Assembly: GCF_003402475.1 (NCBI RefSeq)
Contig: NZ_BFAB01000007.1
Coordinates: forward strand, 124,001-188,000
Direction: 5' to 3'
DNA from: Mycobacterium sp. MFM001
Lineage (GTDB): Bacteria; Actinomycetota; Actinomycetes; Mycobacteriales; Mycobacteriaceae
Length of the DNA stretch: 64,000 nt
Positions within the stretch are counted from its first letter, which is position 1. Each line of letters begins with the position of its first letter. The notes under the pieces were generated by a model. It searched no databases. It was given only the letters and a program-made list of their open reading frames with translations, and was not told the DNA's origin. Positions 1 through 8,962 of this stretch are shown piece after piece. Position numbers and translations under genes: made by a program.

Positions 1-15
1 CGCCGCAACAGAGCC

Positions 16-1539
16 TCATCGGGGGAGCCTTCGCGCGTCCAGCGCGCCGAACAGCCCGTCGGCGCGGTTCCAGCCGTCGGCCAGTCGCTGCGCCACCTCA
101 CGGCGCCCGGATGCCAGCGCGTCGGCGATCTCGCGGGTGGCATGCGCGTGCAGGTGCGCCCGGTAGCGCGCATAGTCCGCCGCAGAGTCCTTGCTGACCA
201 TGAACGGCCAGTCGCTGGACACCGTCAACAGCGTCTCGCGCAGGATCTGGTCGGCCACCTGGTCGCGGGGGGTCGGCCCGTCCAGCGATGCGGTCTGGGA
301 CAGCGCCTTGTCGACGGTGGAGAGCGCCGTGTCCACGACTTCGGTGTTGAGCTGCACCAGGTCGGCCACCTTCTCGCCCGCCCACACCTGCCAGTCCTTG
401 CCGGAACCCCAAGAGCTGGGCGGTAATTCGACCGGCGCACCGACGAAGCCGTCGGCGATCGCGTCGCTCAGAGTGCCGACCCGTACCCCGGCCTCCGGCA
501 GCGCGCGCAGCACCCGCTGCAGCCACGTCGGGCCCTCGTACCACCAGTGGCCGAACAACTCGGTGTCGAAGGCGGCCACCACATGCGCGGGGCGGCCGAT
601 CCGCTCGGATTCGCTCGTCAGTCGCGCGCGGACGACGTCGACGAAGTCGGCGACGTGGACGTCGACCGCGCGATCGGCCCGCTCGGGGTCGTAGGGCGCC
701 TTGGCATCCGAGGGCACGTTGCGGCCGGTGACCCGGGCCGGCTTCAGGCCGGTGCGATGGTCGTAGGTGTGGAAGTCGCGGTAGGAGGCATGTCCGGGGT
801 AGCCGGATTTCGGCGACCACACCCGGTAGCTGACCTGCAGGTCGCGACCGAACGCCACCACGTCCGTCTCGCCCACCGGCCGGCCCAGCGCGGTGTCGCC
901 GTGCAGCGACGGGCCGTCGACCATGAAATGGCCGACTCCTGCTGCGGCATAGTCGTTTTCCATGCCGGGCGCGTAAGCGCATTCGGGTGCCCAGATCCCG
1001 GTCGGGGTGTGCGCCAACCGCTGCCGCGCGTCGGCCAGGCCTTCGCGCAGCGCGAATTCGCGCAGCCGCGGCGCCAGCAGTGGCTGGAACGGGTGGGCCA
1101 GCGGGCCGCCGAGCAGTTCCACCGTGCCGGCGTCGATCAGGCCGCGCAGCAGCGGGCTGCCGCCGTGGTGCCACAGCGTGGCGAAGTCGGCAAGCGCCCG
1201 GTCGGCTTCGGCGCCCTCACGAATCCCGAACTCGCGCAACGACGGTAGCGTCGCCGCCTCGGTGGCGCGAAGTTGCCAGTTGGCCAGCCAGTGATACATG
1301 CCGTCGAGGCAGTACGGGTCGTCGAGCTGGGCTGTCACCACCGGCGTCATGCCCAGCGTGATCACGCCGCGCCGGTCCTCGGCGGCCAGGGTGTGCAGCA
1401 CCCGCAGCAGCGGCAGATACGCCGCAGACCACGACTGGTAGAGCCATTCCTCGCCGACCGGCCAGCGGCCGTGGTGGGCCAGCCACGGCAGGTGCGTGTG
1501 CAGCACCAGCGTGAACATGCCCGGCACCCGATTCGTCAC
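16..1539 (-). CDS. GH57-family alpha-glucan enzyme (Rv3031-like, probable branching enzyme)
   Basis: Glycoside hydrolase family 57 protein of 507 aa. An N-terminal HTHLPW motif lies near residue 14. The family nucleophile is expected in GIWAPEC (Glu186) and the acid/base in AAFDTELFGHWW (Asp325), and both are present. The M. tuberculosis counterpart Rv3031 is implicated in making methylglucose lipopolysaccharide, a cytosolic 1,4-glucan, probably as a branching enzyme. I chose the GTG at 1539 because it overlaps the stop of the upstream methyltransferase as GTGA, implying translational coupling; an in-frame ATG lies at 1518. Upstream codons in this frame are shadow sequence. The C-terminus (LDARRLPR then TGA) is complete inside the window. 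The family call is secure; the exact reaction is inferred from the homologue. Confidence 0.9.
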   Translation of the reverse strand: MTNRVPGMFTLVLHTHLPWLAHHGRWPVGEEWLYQSWSAAYLPLLRVLHTLAAEDRRGVITLGMTPVVTAQLDDPYCLDGMYHWLANWQLRATEAATLPSLREFGIREGAEADRALADFATLWHHGGSPLLRGLIDAGTVELLGGPLAHPFQPLLAPRLREFALREGLADARQRLAHTPTGIWAPECAYAPGMENDYAAAGVGHFMVDGPSLHGDTALGRPVGETDVVAFGRDLQVSYRVWSPKSGYPGHASYRDFHTYDHRTGLKPARVTGRNVPSDAKAPYDPERADRAVDVHVADFVDVVRARLTSESERIGRPAHVVAAFDTELFGHWWYEGPTWLQRVLRALPEAGVRVGTLSDAIADGFVGAPVELPPSSWGSGKDWQVWAGEKVADLVQLNTEVVDTALSTVDKALSQTASLDGPTPRDQVADQILRETLLTVSSDWPFMVSKDSAADYARYRAHLHAHATREIADALASGRREVAQRLADGWNRADGLFGALDARRLPR

Positions 1540-2312
1540 GGGCGCACCGCAATTGCGACCAGATCGAGACTGTCGTCGATGTCGCGGTCTGCGGCGTCGA
1601 CGAGGTCGAAGTCGTCGGCGGTGACCGCGGCGACGTCGGCCAGCAGCTCGGGCGGCCATGGCGCGTCGGCCAGGGCACGCGCGACCTGGGCGTCGATGAT
1701 CGACCCGCCGTGCCGGGCGTCCATCTCGGCCAGCCGCGGTCCGTGGAATACCCCACTCATCGACACCGAGCCGAAGCCGGCGTCGACCAGCAGCTCGGTC
1801 AGCTCGTCGGCGTTGAGCTCGCGGGTGTGGAAGGGGTTGACGGGGGTGTCGCGGCCGGGCGAGAACGTGATCCGGTTGGGCGTGGACACCATCAGCAGCC
1901 CCGACGGCCGCAGCACCCGTGCGCACTCGCGGACGAACTGCGGCTGGTCCCACAGATGTTCGATGACCTGGAAGTTCACTATGGCGTCCACCGAAGCGTC
2001 GGGCAGCGGCAGCCGGCTCAGGTTGCCGTGCACCACGTCCACCCGCGGGTAGCGGGCCCGGACGTGGGCCACCGTGGCCTCGTCGTAGTCCAACGCGATC
2101 ACCCGGCGCGCCACTTCGGCGATCAGATCGGCGCCGTAGCCCTCGCCGCACCCGGCTTCGAGCACGTCAAGGCCCGCGCAGCGCGGCGCCAGCCGCTGGT
2201 AGGTCACCTCGTGGCGGCGAAACCAGTAGTTCTCCACGTCCAGGCCCGGGATCGTGCGTTCGCCGGTCAGCGTCAGCACGGGATCGGGGAGGTCGGGGAC
2301 GAATGCGTTCAT
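1536..2312 (-). CDS. SAM-dependent class I methyltransferase (Rv3030-like)
   Basis: 258-aa Rossmann-fold methyltransferase. Motif I reads LDVLEAGCGEGYG at about residues 49-60, the acidic end of strand 2 follows (VIALDYDEATV), and motif post-I/II is in the stretch around VDAIVNFQVIEHLW. The N-terminal TGERTIPG and ENYWFRRHEV segments are typical of the mycobacterial Rv3030 group, which is tied to methylated polysaccharide synthesis. It is transcribed ahead of the GH57 gene with a 4-nt GTGA overlap, so the two probably form one operon. A TAGCCT hexamer 8 nt before the ATG, with no clear Shine-Dalgarno sequence, suggests a leaderless start. The sugar acceptor cannot be read from sequence. Confidence 0.88.
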   Translation of the reverse strand: MNAFVPDLPDPVLTLTGERTIPGLDVENYWFRRHEVTYQRLAPRCAGLDVLEAGCGEGYGADLIAEVARRVIALDYDEATVAHVRARYPRVDVVHGNLSRLPLPDASVDAIVNFQVIEHLWDQPQFVRECARVLRPSGLLMVSTPNRITFSPGRDTPVNPFHTRELNADELTELLVDAGFGSVSMSGVFHGPRLAEMDARHGGSIIDAQVARALADAPWPPELLADVAAVTADDFDLVDAADRDIDDSLDLVAIAVRP

Positions 2313-2419
2313 TGCAAGGCAGGCTAGCCCCTAGTGGCCGGAAGGCGAATGGGTCACCGGAGACAGGTAGACAATCCGCCTACCACGACCCGCTATGGTG
2401 TGATGGCGAACCGCACAAA

Positions 2420-2435
2420 GTTACCGGCTAGTAAC
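2420..2435. promoter_or_regulatory. Palindrome GTTAC-N6-GTAAC upstream of fixA
   Basis: Perfect 5-bp inverted repeat with a 6-bp spacer, about 85 bp before the fixA start, in the 207-bp divergent gap between the methyltransferase gene and fixA. Size and symmetry fit a TetR-type operator. The cognate regulator is unknown. Confidence 0.4.
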
Positions 2436-2519
2436 AAGCGCGTGTGGTCGACGAGCACGTGACGCAGGTCCTGTCGCCGCCTGGCTGCAGGACTCCTTCG
2501 AGGAGGACGAAGCACACTC

Positions 2520-3320
2520 ATGACGAACATCGTGGTCCTGATCAAGCAGGTCCCAGACACTTGGTCGGAGCGCAAGCTCACCGACGGCGACTTCACTTTG
2601 GACCGCGAGGCCGCCGACGCCGTGTTGGACGAGATCAACGAGCGCGCAGTCGAAGAAGCGCTGCTGATCCGCGAGAAAGAGGCTGCCGACGGCACCGAGG
2701 GATCGGTGACCGTGCTGACCGCCGGCCCGGAGCGGGCCACCGAGGCGATCCGCAAGGCGCTGTCGATGGGCGCCGACAAGGCCGTCCACCTCAAGGACGA
2801 CGGCCTGCACGGCTCGGACGTCATCCAGACCGGCTGGGCGCTGGCCCGGGCTCTGGGCACCATCGAGGGCACCGAGCTGGTGATCGCCGGTAACGAGTCC
2901 ACCGACGGCACCGGCGGCGCGGTGCCGGCCATCATCGCCGAATACCTCGGCCTGCCGCAGCTCACCCACCTGCGCAAGCTCTCGGTCGAGGGCGGCAAGA
3001 TCACCGGCGAGCGGGAGACCGACGACGGCGTGTTCACCCTGGAGGCGTCGCTGCCGGCGGTGGTCAGCGTCAACGAGAAGATCAACGAGCCGCGTTTCCC
3101 GTCGTTCAAGGGCATCATGGCCGCCAAGAAGAAGGAAGTCACCGTCCTGACCCTGGCCGAGATCGGCGTCGAGCCCGACGAGGTCGGGCTGGCCAACGCC
3201 GGGTCGTCGGTGCTGTCGGCGAGCCCCAAGCCGCCCAAGACCGCCGGTGAAAAGGTCACCGACGAGGGCGACGGCGGCACCAAGATCGCCGAATACCTTG
3301 TGGCGCAAAAGATCATCTAA
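2520..3320 (+). CDS. fixA: Electron transfer flavoprotein beta subunit
   Basis: 266-aa ETF beta subunit, which with the alpha subunit passes electrons from acyl-CoA dehydrogenases to the membrane quinone pool. The N-terminus NIVVLIKQVPDTW and the segment LVIAGNESTDGTGGAVPAIIAEYLG (about residues 120-144) are characteristic. A strong Shine-Dalgarno GAGGAGGA at 2500-2507 precedes the ATG by 12 nt. fixB begins 33 nt after the stop, so the two form an operon. FixA/EtfB belong to one family; there is no nearby fixCX set, so the role is fatty-acid or branched-chain oxidation and not nitrogen fixation. Confidence 0.95.
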   Translation: MTNIVVLIKQVPDTWSERKLTDGDFTLDREAADAVLDEINERAVEEALLIREKEAADGTEGSVTVLTAGPERATEAIRKALSMGADKAVHLKDDGLHGSDVIQTGWALARALGTIEGTELVIAGNESTDGTGGAVPAIIAEYLGLPQLTHLRKLSVEGGKITGERETDDGVFTLEASLPAVVSVNEKINEPRFPSFKGIMAAKKKEVTVLTLAEIGVEPDEVGLANAGSSVLSASPKPPKTAGEKVTDEGDGGTKIAEYLVAQKII

Positions 3321-3353
3321 AACCACTAGACCTGAAAGACACGGAACACACTC

Positions 3354-4310
3354 ATGGCTGAAGTACTGGTGCTCGTCGAGCACGCCGAAGGCGCGCTGAA
3401 GAAAGTCACCTCCGAATTGATTACCGCCGCCCGCCGGTTGGGCGAGCCCGCCGCCGTCGTGGTGGGTGCCCCCGGGACGGCCGAGCCGCTGGTCGACGGG
3501 CTGAAGTCGGCCGGCGCCGCCAAGATTTACGTCGCCGAATCCGACGCCGCCGACAACTACCTGGTCACCCCGCAGGTCGACGTGCTGGCCTCGCTGGCCG
3601 AGTCGTCATCGCCGGCGGCGGTGTTGCTGGCCGCTAGCGCCGACGGCAAGGAGATCGCCGGCCGGCTGGCCGCGCGGATCGGCTCCGGGCTGCTGGTCGA
3701 CGTCGTCGACGTGAAGGAAGGCGGCAAGGCCGTGCATTCCATCTTCGGTGGCGCGTTCACCGTGGAGGCGCAGGCCAACGGCGACACCCCGGTGATCACC
3801 GTGCGGGCCGGCGCAATCGACGCCGAACCGGCCGACGGCGCGGGCGAACAGGTCACCATCGAGGTGCCCGCTCCTGCCGAGAACGCCGCCAAGGTCACCT
3901 CGCGTCAGCCCGCCGTCGCGGGCGACCGCCCGGAGCTCACCGAGGCCAGCATCGTGGTCTCCGGTGGACGCGGTGTGGGCAGCGCCGAGAACTTCAGCGT
4001 GGTCGAGGAATTGGCCGACTCGCTGGGCGGTGCGGTCGGTGCGTCGCGCGCCGCCGTGGACTCGGGCTACTACCCGGGCCAGTTCCAGGTCGGTCAGACC
4101 GGTAAGACGGTGTCGCCGCAGCTCTACATCGCGCTGGGCATCTCCGGAGCGATCCAGCACCGCGCCGGCATGCAGACGTCCAAGACGATCATCGCGGTCA
4201 ACAAGGACGAAGAGGCGCCGATCTTCGAGATCGCCGACTACGGCGTGGTCGGCGACCTCTTCAAGGTCACCCCGCAGCTGACCGAGGCGGTCAAGACCCG
4301 CAAGGGCTAG
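3354..4310 (+). CDS. fixB: Electron transfer flavoprotein alpha subunit
   Basis: 318-aa ETF alpha subunit, the FAD-binding partner of fixA. The C-terminal FAD domain is clear: GGRGVGS at about residues 204-210, the conserved stretch [17 protein letters not shown] at about 257-273, then [20 protein letters not shown]. The N-terminal half is the ETF alpha/beta fold ([10 protein letters not shown]). The ATG follows the fixA stop by 33 nt. Its transcript probably ends in the hairpin at 4328-4373. Confidence 0.95.
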   Translation: MAEVLVLVEHAEGALKKVTSELITAARRLGEPAAVVVGAPGTAEPLVDGLKSAGAAKIYVAESDAADNYLVTPQVDVLASLAESSSPAAVLLAASADGKEIAGRLAARIGSGLLVDVVDVKEGGKAVHSIFGGAFTVEAQANGDTPVITVRAGAIDAEPADGAGEQVTIEVPAPAENAAKVTSRQPAVAGDRPELTEASIVVSGGRGVGSAENFSVVEELADSLGGAVGASRAAVDSGYYPGQFQVGQTGKTVSPQLYIALGISGAIQHRAGMQTSKTIIAVNKDEEAPIFEIADYGVVGDLFKVTPQLTEAVKTRKG

Positions 4311-4327
4311 CTTTTTCTGGGTGACCA

Positions 4328-4373
4328 GACGTCAAAGCCCCCGCACACCCGGCGTGTCGGGGGCTTTGACGTC
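4328..4373. terminator. Bidirectional hairpin between fixB and the convergent ferritin-like gene
   Basis: A perfect 16-bp stem (GACGTCAAAGCCCCCG on one side) with a short CAC/GTG extension around a small loop, 17 nt after the fixB stop. It lacks a T tract on the + side. It contains the stop codon and last codons of the convergent gene, so one palindrome is both coding and a probable terminator for both genes. Confidence 0.65.
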
Positions 4374-5228
4374 TCCTCGACAGCTCACCGGCCGAGCCTG
4401 CACCAGCTGGTTTCCGTCCGCGTCGAACAGTTCCTTGGACCAGTGGTCGAGGAGCTCGGTGGTGTCCCAGTCGTCCGGATGGAAGCTGGGGCGGGTGTAA
4501 GAGGCGATGCGACGGCGGGTCTCGGCGCTCACCAACGGTGACTTGCGGAAATCGTTGAGGCTGCGCAGCAGCCGTCGCGGGTTGTAGGACGCGCGATCGC
4601 GGGCCATCGACCGGAGCGTCTGGATGACCATCTCGGTCAGGAAGATCACGGTGGCGATCCGCATGGCCCGCACCCGGGTCCGCTCGGTTCCGCCGACCGC
4701 GCGGAAGACGTCGAAGGCCACCGCTTTGTGCTCACACTCTTCGAAGGCGTGCCACAGCAGTATCGGGCGCACGTCGGATCGGCCGAGAAGGTCGAGCATC
4801 TCGTCGTCGGTGAGCAGAAGCTCCGCCAACGTCGCCGTGTAGTGCTCCAGGGCGGCGGTGCCGGCTAGCGCCATCTCTGTGGAGAACACCTTTTCCAGCT
4901 TGGCGAGCAACCATGTGACGTGGCGGTCGAACCGCGCGGTGGGATACCCCATGTCCTGGAGTCGGTCGTTGAGCATCCGGTGCTGCTGGCGGTGGGTGGC
5001 CTCCTGGGCGATGAATCCCTTGACCGCCTGCTGCAGTTCCGGGTCGGTGATCTGGTCGCGATAGTTGCGCACGGACCGGATGAAGAAGTCCTCGCCCTCC
5101 GGAAACACCGCGGACAGCATCGCGACCAAGTGGCTCATCACCAGGTCGTCGCCGGCGAAATGCTTGCGGGTGCCCGTGGGAAGCGCGAATTGGACCCGGC
5201 GGGCTTTCAATACTGGGCGCTGTGGCAT
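4332..5228 (-). CDS. PF10118-type 'metal-dependent hydrolase', ferritin-like diiron candidate
   Basis: 298-aa protein matching the family annotated as predicted metal-dependent hydrolase (PF10118). Metal-ligand spacing looks like a helical diiron carboxylate protein: Glu46, then EATH (Glu76, His79) followed by His83, LEH (Glu128, His129), and ECEH (Glu164, His167). I chose the ATG at 5228 because AGGAGG ends 5 nt upstream; a longer reading starting at 5252 has no such signal. It is divergent from a TetR gene 70 bp away, so it is probably that regulator's target. The last codons and stop lie in a terminator stem. Substrate unknown; the 'hydrolase' label may be wrong. Confidence 0.8.
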   Translation of the reverse strand: MPQRPVLKARRVQFALPTGTRKHFAGDDLVMSHLVAMLSAVFPEGEDFFIRSVRNYRDQITDPELQQAVKGFIAQEATHRQQHRMLNDRLQDMGYPTARFDRHVTWLLAKLEKVFSTEMALAGTAALEHYTATLAELLLTDDEMLDLLGRSDVRPILLWHAFEECEHKAVAFDVFRAVGGTERTRVRAMRIATVIFLTEMVIQTLRSMARDRASYNPRRLLRSLNDFRKSPLVSAETRRRIASYTRPSFHPDDWDTTELLDHWSKELFDADGNQLVQARPVSCRGDVKAPDTPGVRGL

Positions 5229-5255
5229 TGGTCCTCCTGTCGGCAAGCTCACATG

Positions 5256-5273
5256 TGACTTTACGCCTAGTCA
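5256..5273. promoter_or_regulatory. Candidate TetR operator TGACT-N8-AGTCA
   Basis: A 5-bp inverted repeat with an 8-bp spacer in the 69-bp gap between the divergent ferritin-like gene and the TetR gene. Its location fits autoregulation and control of the partner gene; the arms are short, so support is modest. Confidence 0.35.
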
Positions 5274-5297
5274 GATGGGAATGACAGACTGTAACCT

Positions 5298-5936
5298 GTG
5301 AGCCCCGCGCGGATCTATGGCGGCATGACCGCCGAGCAGCGTGAGGCCGGGCGGCGGGCGCGCCTGATCGAGACGGCGATCGAGCTGATGGGCACGCGAG
5401 GCGCCGCCGACACCACGGTGACCGCGGTCTGCGCGACGTCGGGGGTCACGTCGCGCTACTTCTACCAGCACTTCGCCGACCGCGACGCGCTGCTACGCGC
5501 CGTCGCCGAGCAACTCCGCACCACCATGCAAGAGGCCATCGTCAAGGCGATTCCCGAGGGCAACTCCGCGCCAGATGCGTTGGCGCAAGCCCCGATTCGC
5601 GCGCTGCTGACCATGATGGGCGACGATCCACGGCTGGGCCGGATCCTGTTCACCGAGTCCGGCACCGAGCCCACTCTGCGCCAGCTTCACAGTGAGCTGA
5701 TGGCCAGCTTCGCCGAGTTGGTCTGGCAGCAGGCCCGGCTGCACCTGGACATCTCCGATTCGGCGGCCAAGGTCGGCGAACTCGCCGCAATCGTCGGCGT
5801 CGGCGGGGTGTTCGAGGTGTTGCGCCGCTGGGCCGACGGCGAACTCGACTACACCCCCGATCAGCTCGTCAAGCACTGCGCCGGGCTGCTGGGCAGCCTT
5901 GCCGGCTACGTCCTGGCAGACGGCGGCGCCGAATAG
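5298..5936 (+). CDS. TetR/AcrR-family transcriptional regulator
   Basis: 212-aa regulator with an N-terminal helix-turn-helix at about residues 20-65 (ARLIETAIELM ... TVTAVCATSGVTSRYFYQHFADRDALL). The GTG at 5298 is used; an internal ATG at 5325 within RIYGGMTAEQ is possible. It faces the PF10118 gene across a 69-bp gap and probably represses it. The N-terminus (YGG, then RYFY in the recognition helix) resembles the TetR gene at 46511, which also faces an oxidase-like gene. The ligand is unknown. Confidence 0.88.
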   Translation: MSPARIYGGMTAEQREAGRRARLIETAIELMGTRGAADTTVTAVCATSGVTSRYFYQHFADRDALLRAVAEQLRTTMQEAIVKAIPEGNSAPDALAQAPIRALLTMMGDDPRLGRILFTESGTEPTLRQLHSELMASFAELVWQQARLHLDISDSAAKVGELAAIVGVGGVFEVLRRWADGELDYTPDQLVKHCAGLLGSLAGYVLADGGAE

Positions 5937-5957
5937 CGTCGGTATCCTGGGCGGGTC

Positions 5958-7136
5958 ATGGTGTACCTCGACCACGCCGCCACCACCCCGATGCATCCCG
6001 CTGCCATCGAGGCGATGACGGCCGTGTTGAGCACCGTCGGCAACGCCTCCTCGCTGCACACCGCCGGTCGGGCGGCGCGGCGGCGGATGGAGGAATCCCG
6101 CGAGCTGATCGCCGACAAGCTCGGCGCGCGGCCGTCGGAGGTGATCTTCACCGCAGGCGGCACCGAGAGCGACAACCTGGCCGTCAAGGGCATCTACTGG
6201 GCGCGCCGTGACGCCGAGCCGCGTCACCGTCGCATCGTGAGCACGGCGGTCGAACACCACGCCGTCCTGGACGCCGTCACCTGGCTCGCCGAACACGAAG
6301 GCGCCGAGGTGACCTGGCTGCCTACCGGCGCCGACGGCTCGGTGTCACCGGCCGCCCTGCGCGACGTTCTGGAGAACCACGACGACGTCGCGCTGGTGTC
6401 GGTGATGTGGGCGAACAACGAGGTCGGCACCATCATGCCGATCGCCGAACTAGCCGCTATCGCAGCCGAATTCGACGTTCCGATGCACAGCGACGCCGTC
6501 CAGGCGGTGGGTCAGCTGCCGGTCGGATTCGGGGCCAGCGGGCTGTCCTCGATGAGTGTGGCCGCGCACAAGTTCGGCGGCCCGCCCGCAGTCGGGGCGT
6601 TGCTGCTGCGCCGCGACATCACCTGTGTGCCGTTGTCGCACGGCGGCGGGCAGGAACGCGACATTCGTTCCGGCACACCAGATGTCGCCGGGGCAGTAGG
6701 CATGGCCGCGGCGGCGCAGATCGCGGTCGACGGGCTGGAGGCCAACAGCGCGCGGCTTCGGGTGCTGCGTGACCGGCTGATCGACGGGGTGCTGACGGGG
6801 ATCGACGACGTGCGGCTCAACGGCCCGCGGGAAGCCCGGTTGCCGGGCAACGCGCACTTCACCTTTGCCGGCTGCGAGGGCGACGCGTTGCTGATGTTGT
6901 TGGACGCCAACGGAATCGAATGCTCGACCGGCTCGGCCTGCACTGCCGGGGTGGCGCAGCCGTCGCATGTTCTTCTCGCGATGGGCGCCGACACTGCCAG
7001 TGCACGCGGATCGCTGCGATTGTCGTTGGGGCACACCAGCATTGACGAAGATGTCGACGCTGCGCTGCGGGTCCTGCCGGGGGCAGTCGCCCGGGCCCGG
7101 CAGGCCGCGCTGGCTGCGGCGGGGGTGTCGCGATGA
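5958..7136 (+). CDS. iscS: Cysteine desulfurase, IscS-like
   Basis: 392-aa PLP-dependent class V aminotransferase that takes sulfur from cysteine as an enzyme persulfide. The PLP lysine is Lys205 in AAHKFGGP, and the catalytic Cys328 sits in the loop [11 protein letters not shown]. Length and the short Cys loop are typical of IscS. It overlaps mnmA by 4 nt (ATGA), so the two are translationally coupled, which fits sulfur delivery for tRNA 2-thiouridine. A TATCCT hexamer 9 nt before the ATG suggests a leaderless or near-leaderless start. Confidence 0.94.
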   Translation: MVYLDHAATTPMHPAAIEAMTAVLSTVGNASSLHTAGRAARRRMEESRELIADKLGARPSEVIFTAGGTESDNLAVKGIYWARRDAEPRHRRIVSTAVEHHAVLDAVTWLAEHEGAEVTWLPTGADGSVSPAALRDVLENHDDVALVSVMWANNEVGTIMPIAELAAIAAEFDVPMHSDAVQAVGQLPVGFGASGLSSMSVAAHKFGGPPAVGALLLRRDITCVPLSHGGGQERDIRSGTPDVAGAVGMAAAAQIAVDGLEANSARLRVLRDRLIDGVLTGIDDVRLNGPREARLPGNAHFTFAGCEGDALLMLLDANGIECSTGSACTAGVAQPSHVLLAMGADTASARGSLRLSLGHTSIDEDVDAALRVLPGAVARARQAALAAAGVSR

Positions 7137-8206
7137 AGGTGCTGGCCGCCATGAGCGGCGGCGTCGACTCGTCGGTGGCTGCCGCCCGGATGGTCGACGC
7201 CGGGCACGACGTGGTCGGCGTGCACTTGGCGCTGTCCACCGCGCCCGGCACGCTGCGCACCGGATCGCGAGGCTGCTGTTCCAAGGAGGACGCGAGCGAC
7301 GCCCGCCGGGTCGCTGACGTGCTCGGAATCCCGTTCTACGTCTGGGATTTCGCCGACAAGTTCAAGGAAGACGTGATCGACGACTTCGTGTCGTCCTATG
7401 CCCGCGGGGAAACCCCCAACCCGTGCGTGCGCTGCAACGAGCGCATCAAGTTCTCCGCGCTGGCGGCCCGCGCGCTGGCGCTGGGTTTCGACACCGTCGC
7501 CACCGGGCACTACGCCCGGCTGGCCGATGGTCGGTTGCGGCGCGCCGTCGACCGCGACAAGGACCAGTCCTACGTGCTGGCGGTGCTGACCGCCCAGCAG
7601 CTGCGCCATGCCGCGTTCCCCATCGGCGACACCCCCAAGCCGCAGATCCGCGCCGAGGCCGCCCGTCGCGGCCTGGCGGTCGCGGAAAAGCCGGACAGCC
7701 ATGACATTTGCTTCATCCCGTCCGGAGACACCCGCGCTTTTCTGGGCAGCCGTATCGGGGTGCGGCGCGGCACCGTGGTCGACGCGCACGGAGCGGTGCT
7801 GGCCGAACACGACGGCGTTCACGGCTTTACGATCGGCCAGCGCAAGGGGTTGGGCATCGCCGGTCCCGGCCCGGACGGCCAGCCGCGGTATGTGACGGGC
7901 ATCGATGCCGACAGCGGCACCGTACGGGTCGGCGCTGCCGCCGATCTGGACGTGGGGGCGCTCACCGGGCAGAAGCCCGTCTTCACCGCGGGCGCGGCAC
8001 CCTCGGGGCCCGTCGAGTGCGCGGTTCAGGTGCGTGCCCACGGCGAAACCGTCGACGGCGTAGCCGAATTGGTGGGCGACGAGCTCGCGGTGCGGTTGCG
8101 TGCACCGCTGCGCGGCGTGGCGCCCGGCCAGACGCTGGTGCTCTATCGCCCCGACGCCGACGGCGACGAGGTGATCGGCAGCGCCACGATCGCCGGCGCG
8201 TCCTAG
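7133..8206 (+). CDS. mnmA: tRNA-specific 2-thiouridylase
   Basis: 357-aa enzyme (also called TrmU) that adds sulfur to U34 of tRNA-Lys, -Glu and -Gln. The N-terminal PP-loop SGGVDSS spans residues 8-14. The catalytic cysteines are Cys98 in TPNPCVRC and Cys193 in DICFIPSGD. Cys98 and Cys101 form a CxxC, and a CC pair lies at 48-49. The ATG overlaps the iscS stop. Co-location with tRNA-Gln and tRNA-Glu genes in the wider window is probably coincidental. Confidence 0.94.
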   Translation: MKVLAAMSGGVDSSVAAARMVDAGHDVVGVHLALSTAPGTLRTGSRGCCSKEDASDARRVADVLGIPFYVWDFADKFKEDVIDDFVSSYARGETPNPCVRCNERIKFSALAARALALGFDTVATGHYARLADGRLRRAVDRDKDQSYVLAVLTAQQLRHAAFPIGDTPKPQIRAEAARRGLAVAEKPDSHDICFIPSGDTRAFLGSRIGVRRGTVVDAHGAVLAEHDGVHGFTIGQRKGLGIAGPGPDGQPRYVTGIDADSGTVRVGAAADLDVGALTGQKPVFTAGAAPSGPVECAVQVRAHGETVDGVAELVGDELAVRLRAPLRGVAPGQTLVLYRPDADGDEVIGSATIAGAS

Positions 8207-8835
8207 CCCGGCACGTTGGCGGCGATGTTCGTAATCACGATGTCGGACACCGTCTCTGGGAAACCGCAGAACGTGACCTCCACCAACACCACTGATTTGA
8301 GCCGGTAATCGCGCCCGCAGGCGCCGGGACGGGTGTGCAACGACGAGGCATCGGCGTGCCAGTAGCCGACGTAAAGCGATCCGTCCGAACTGTCCGCGCA
8401 ACTGCCGACCGTTGACACCAGCACGTCGAACGCGTGCCGGGCGGTGTCGGCGTCGCGATAGGCGGCCGCGCCCTCCGAGATCAGCCCGCCCTGCGGCGGA
8501 TACTGGAACGTCGTCTTGTGGAACTCCTCGACGTCGGGTCCGAAGGTGGCCGTCTCGGCGTAGATGAACCGGCACTGCGGCGGCGCGTGCGCGGCAAGCT
8601 CGTCGAGGTCCACCGGCGACTTGCCGTCCATCGACGGGATGATCGTCAGGTGCTCGCCGCCTCCGGTGATCGCCTGCATCCGAGCCTGGTCGAGAAGGAT
8701 CTGATCGACGTCGACGGGCGACGCGCTGAGCGTCCCGGGAAATGCCGGCACCGCCACGCCGTCGACCACCCGCGTGCACGCCGCCGCCAATAGCACGACA
8801 CCACACACCAGCAGCGTGCGTGCCGGTATCCGCAT
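8203..8835 (-). CDS. lpqA: Secreted lipoprotein with PknH-type sensor-like domain (LpqA-like)
   Basis: 210-aa lipoprotein: a short basic start, hydrophobic stretch [11 protein letters not shown], and lipobox AAAC with the acylated Cys at about residue 20. The mature part resembles the extracellular PknH-C-like sensor domain of many mycobacterial lipoproteins, with paired cysteines in CRF, GSCAD, GACG and FCGF that could form disulfides. Position next to the MetE-like gene and ligA matches lpqA of M. tuberculosis. It is convergent with mnmA, overlapping its stop by 4 nt. TAGCCT lies 6 nt before the ATG. Function unknown. Confidence 0.8.
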   Translation of the reverse strand: MRIPARTLLVCGVVLLAAACTRVVDGVAVPAFPGTLSASPVDVDQILLDQARMQAITGGGEHLTIIPSMDGKSPVDLDELAAHAPPQCRFIYAETATFGPDVEEFHKTTFQYPPQGGLISEGAAAYRDADTARHAFDVLVSTVGSCADSSDGSLYVGYWHADASSLHTRPGACGRDYRLKSVVLVEVTFCGFPETVSDIVITNIAANVPG

Positions 8836-8892
8836 CCTTTGAGGCTAGTCCGGCGACGATGCAGAGCGCGGAGCCGCGATGAGGTGGGGGCA

Positions 8893-8918
8893 CCCCCAGC
8901 CGCGCAGCGGCGAGGGGG
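8893..8918. repeat. GC-rich hairpin element (CCCCC...GGGGG)
   Basis: Stem CCCCC (8893-8897) with GGGGG (8914-8918) enclosing an inner CCGC/GCGG stem, preceded by GGTGGGGGCA. It resembles short GC-rich hairpin repeats scattered between mycobacterial genes; a related hairpin lies at 35312-35329. Confidence 0.4.
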
Positions 8919-8962
8919 CGAGGCGGACAATCGAGCCTAGCCGGAGACCGTACGGTTGGCCG

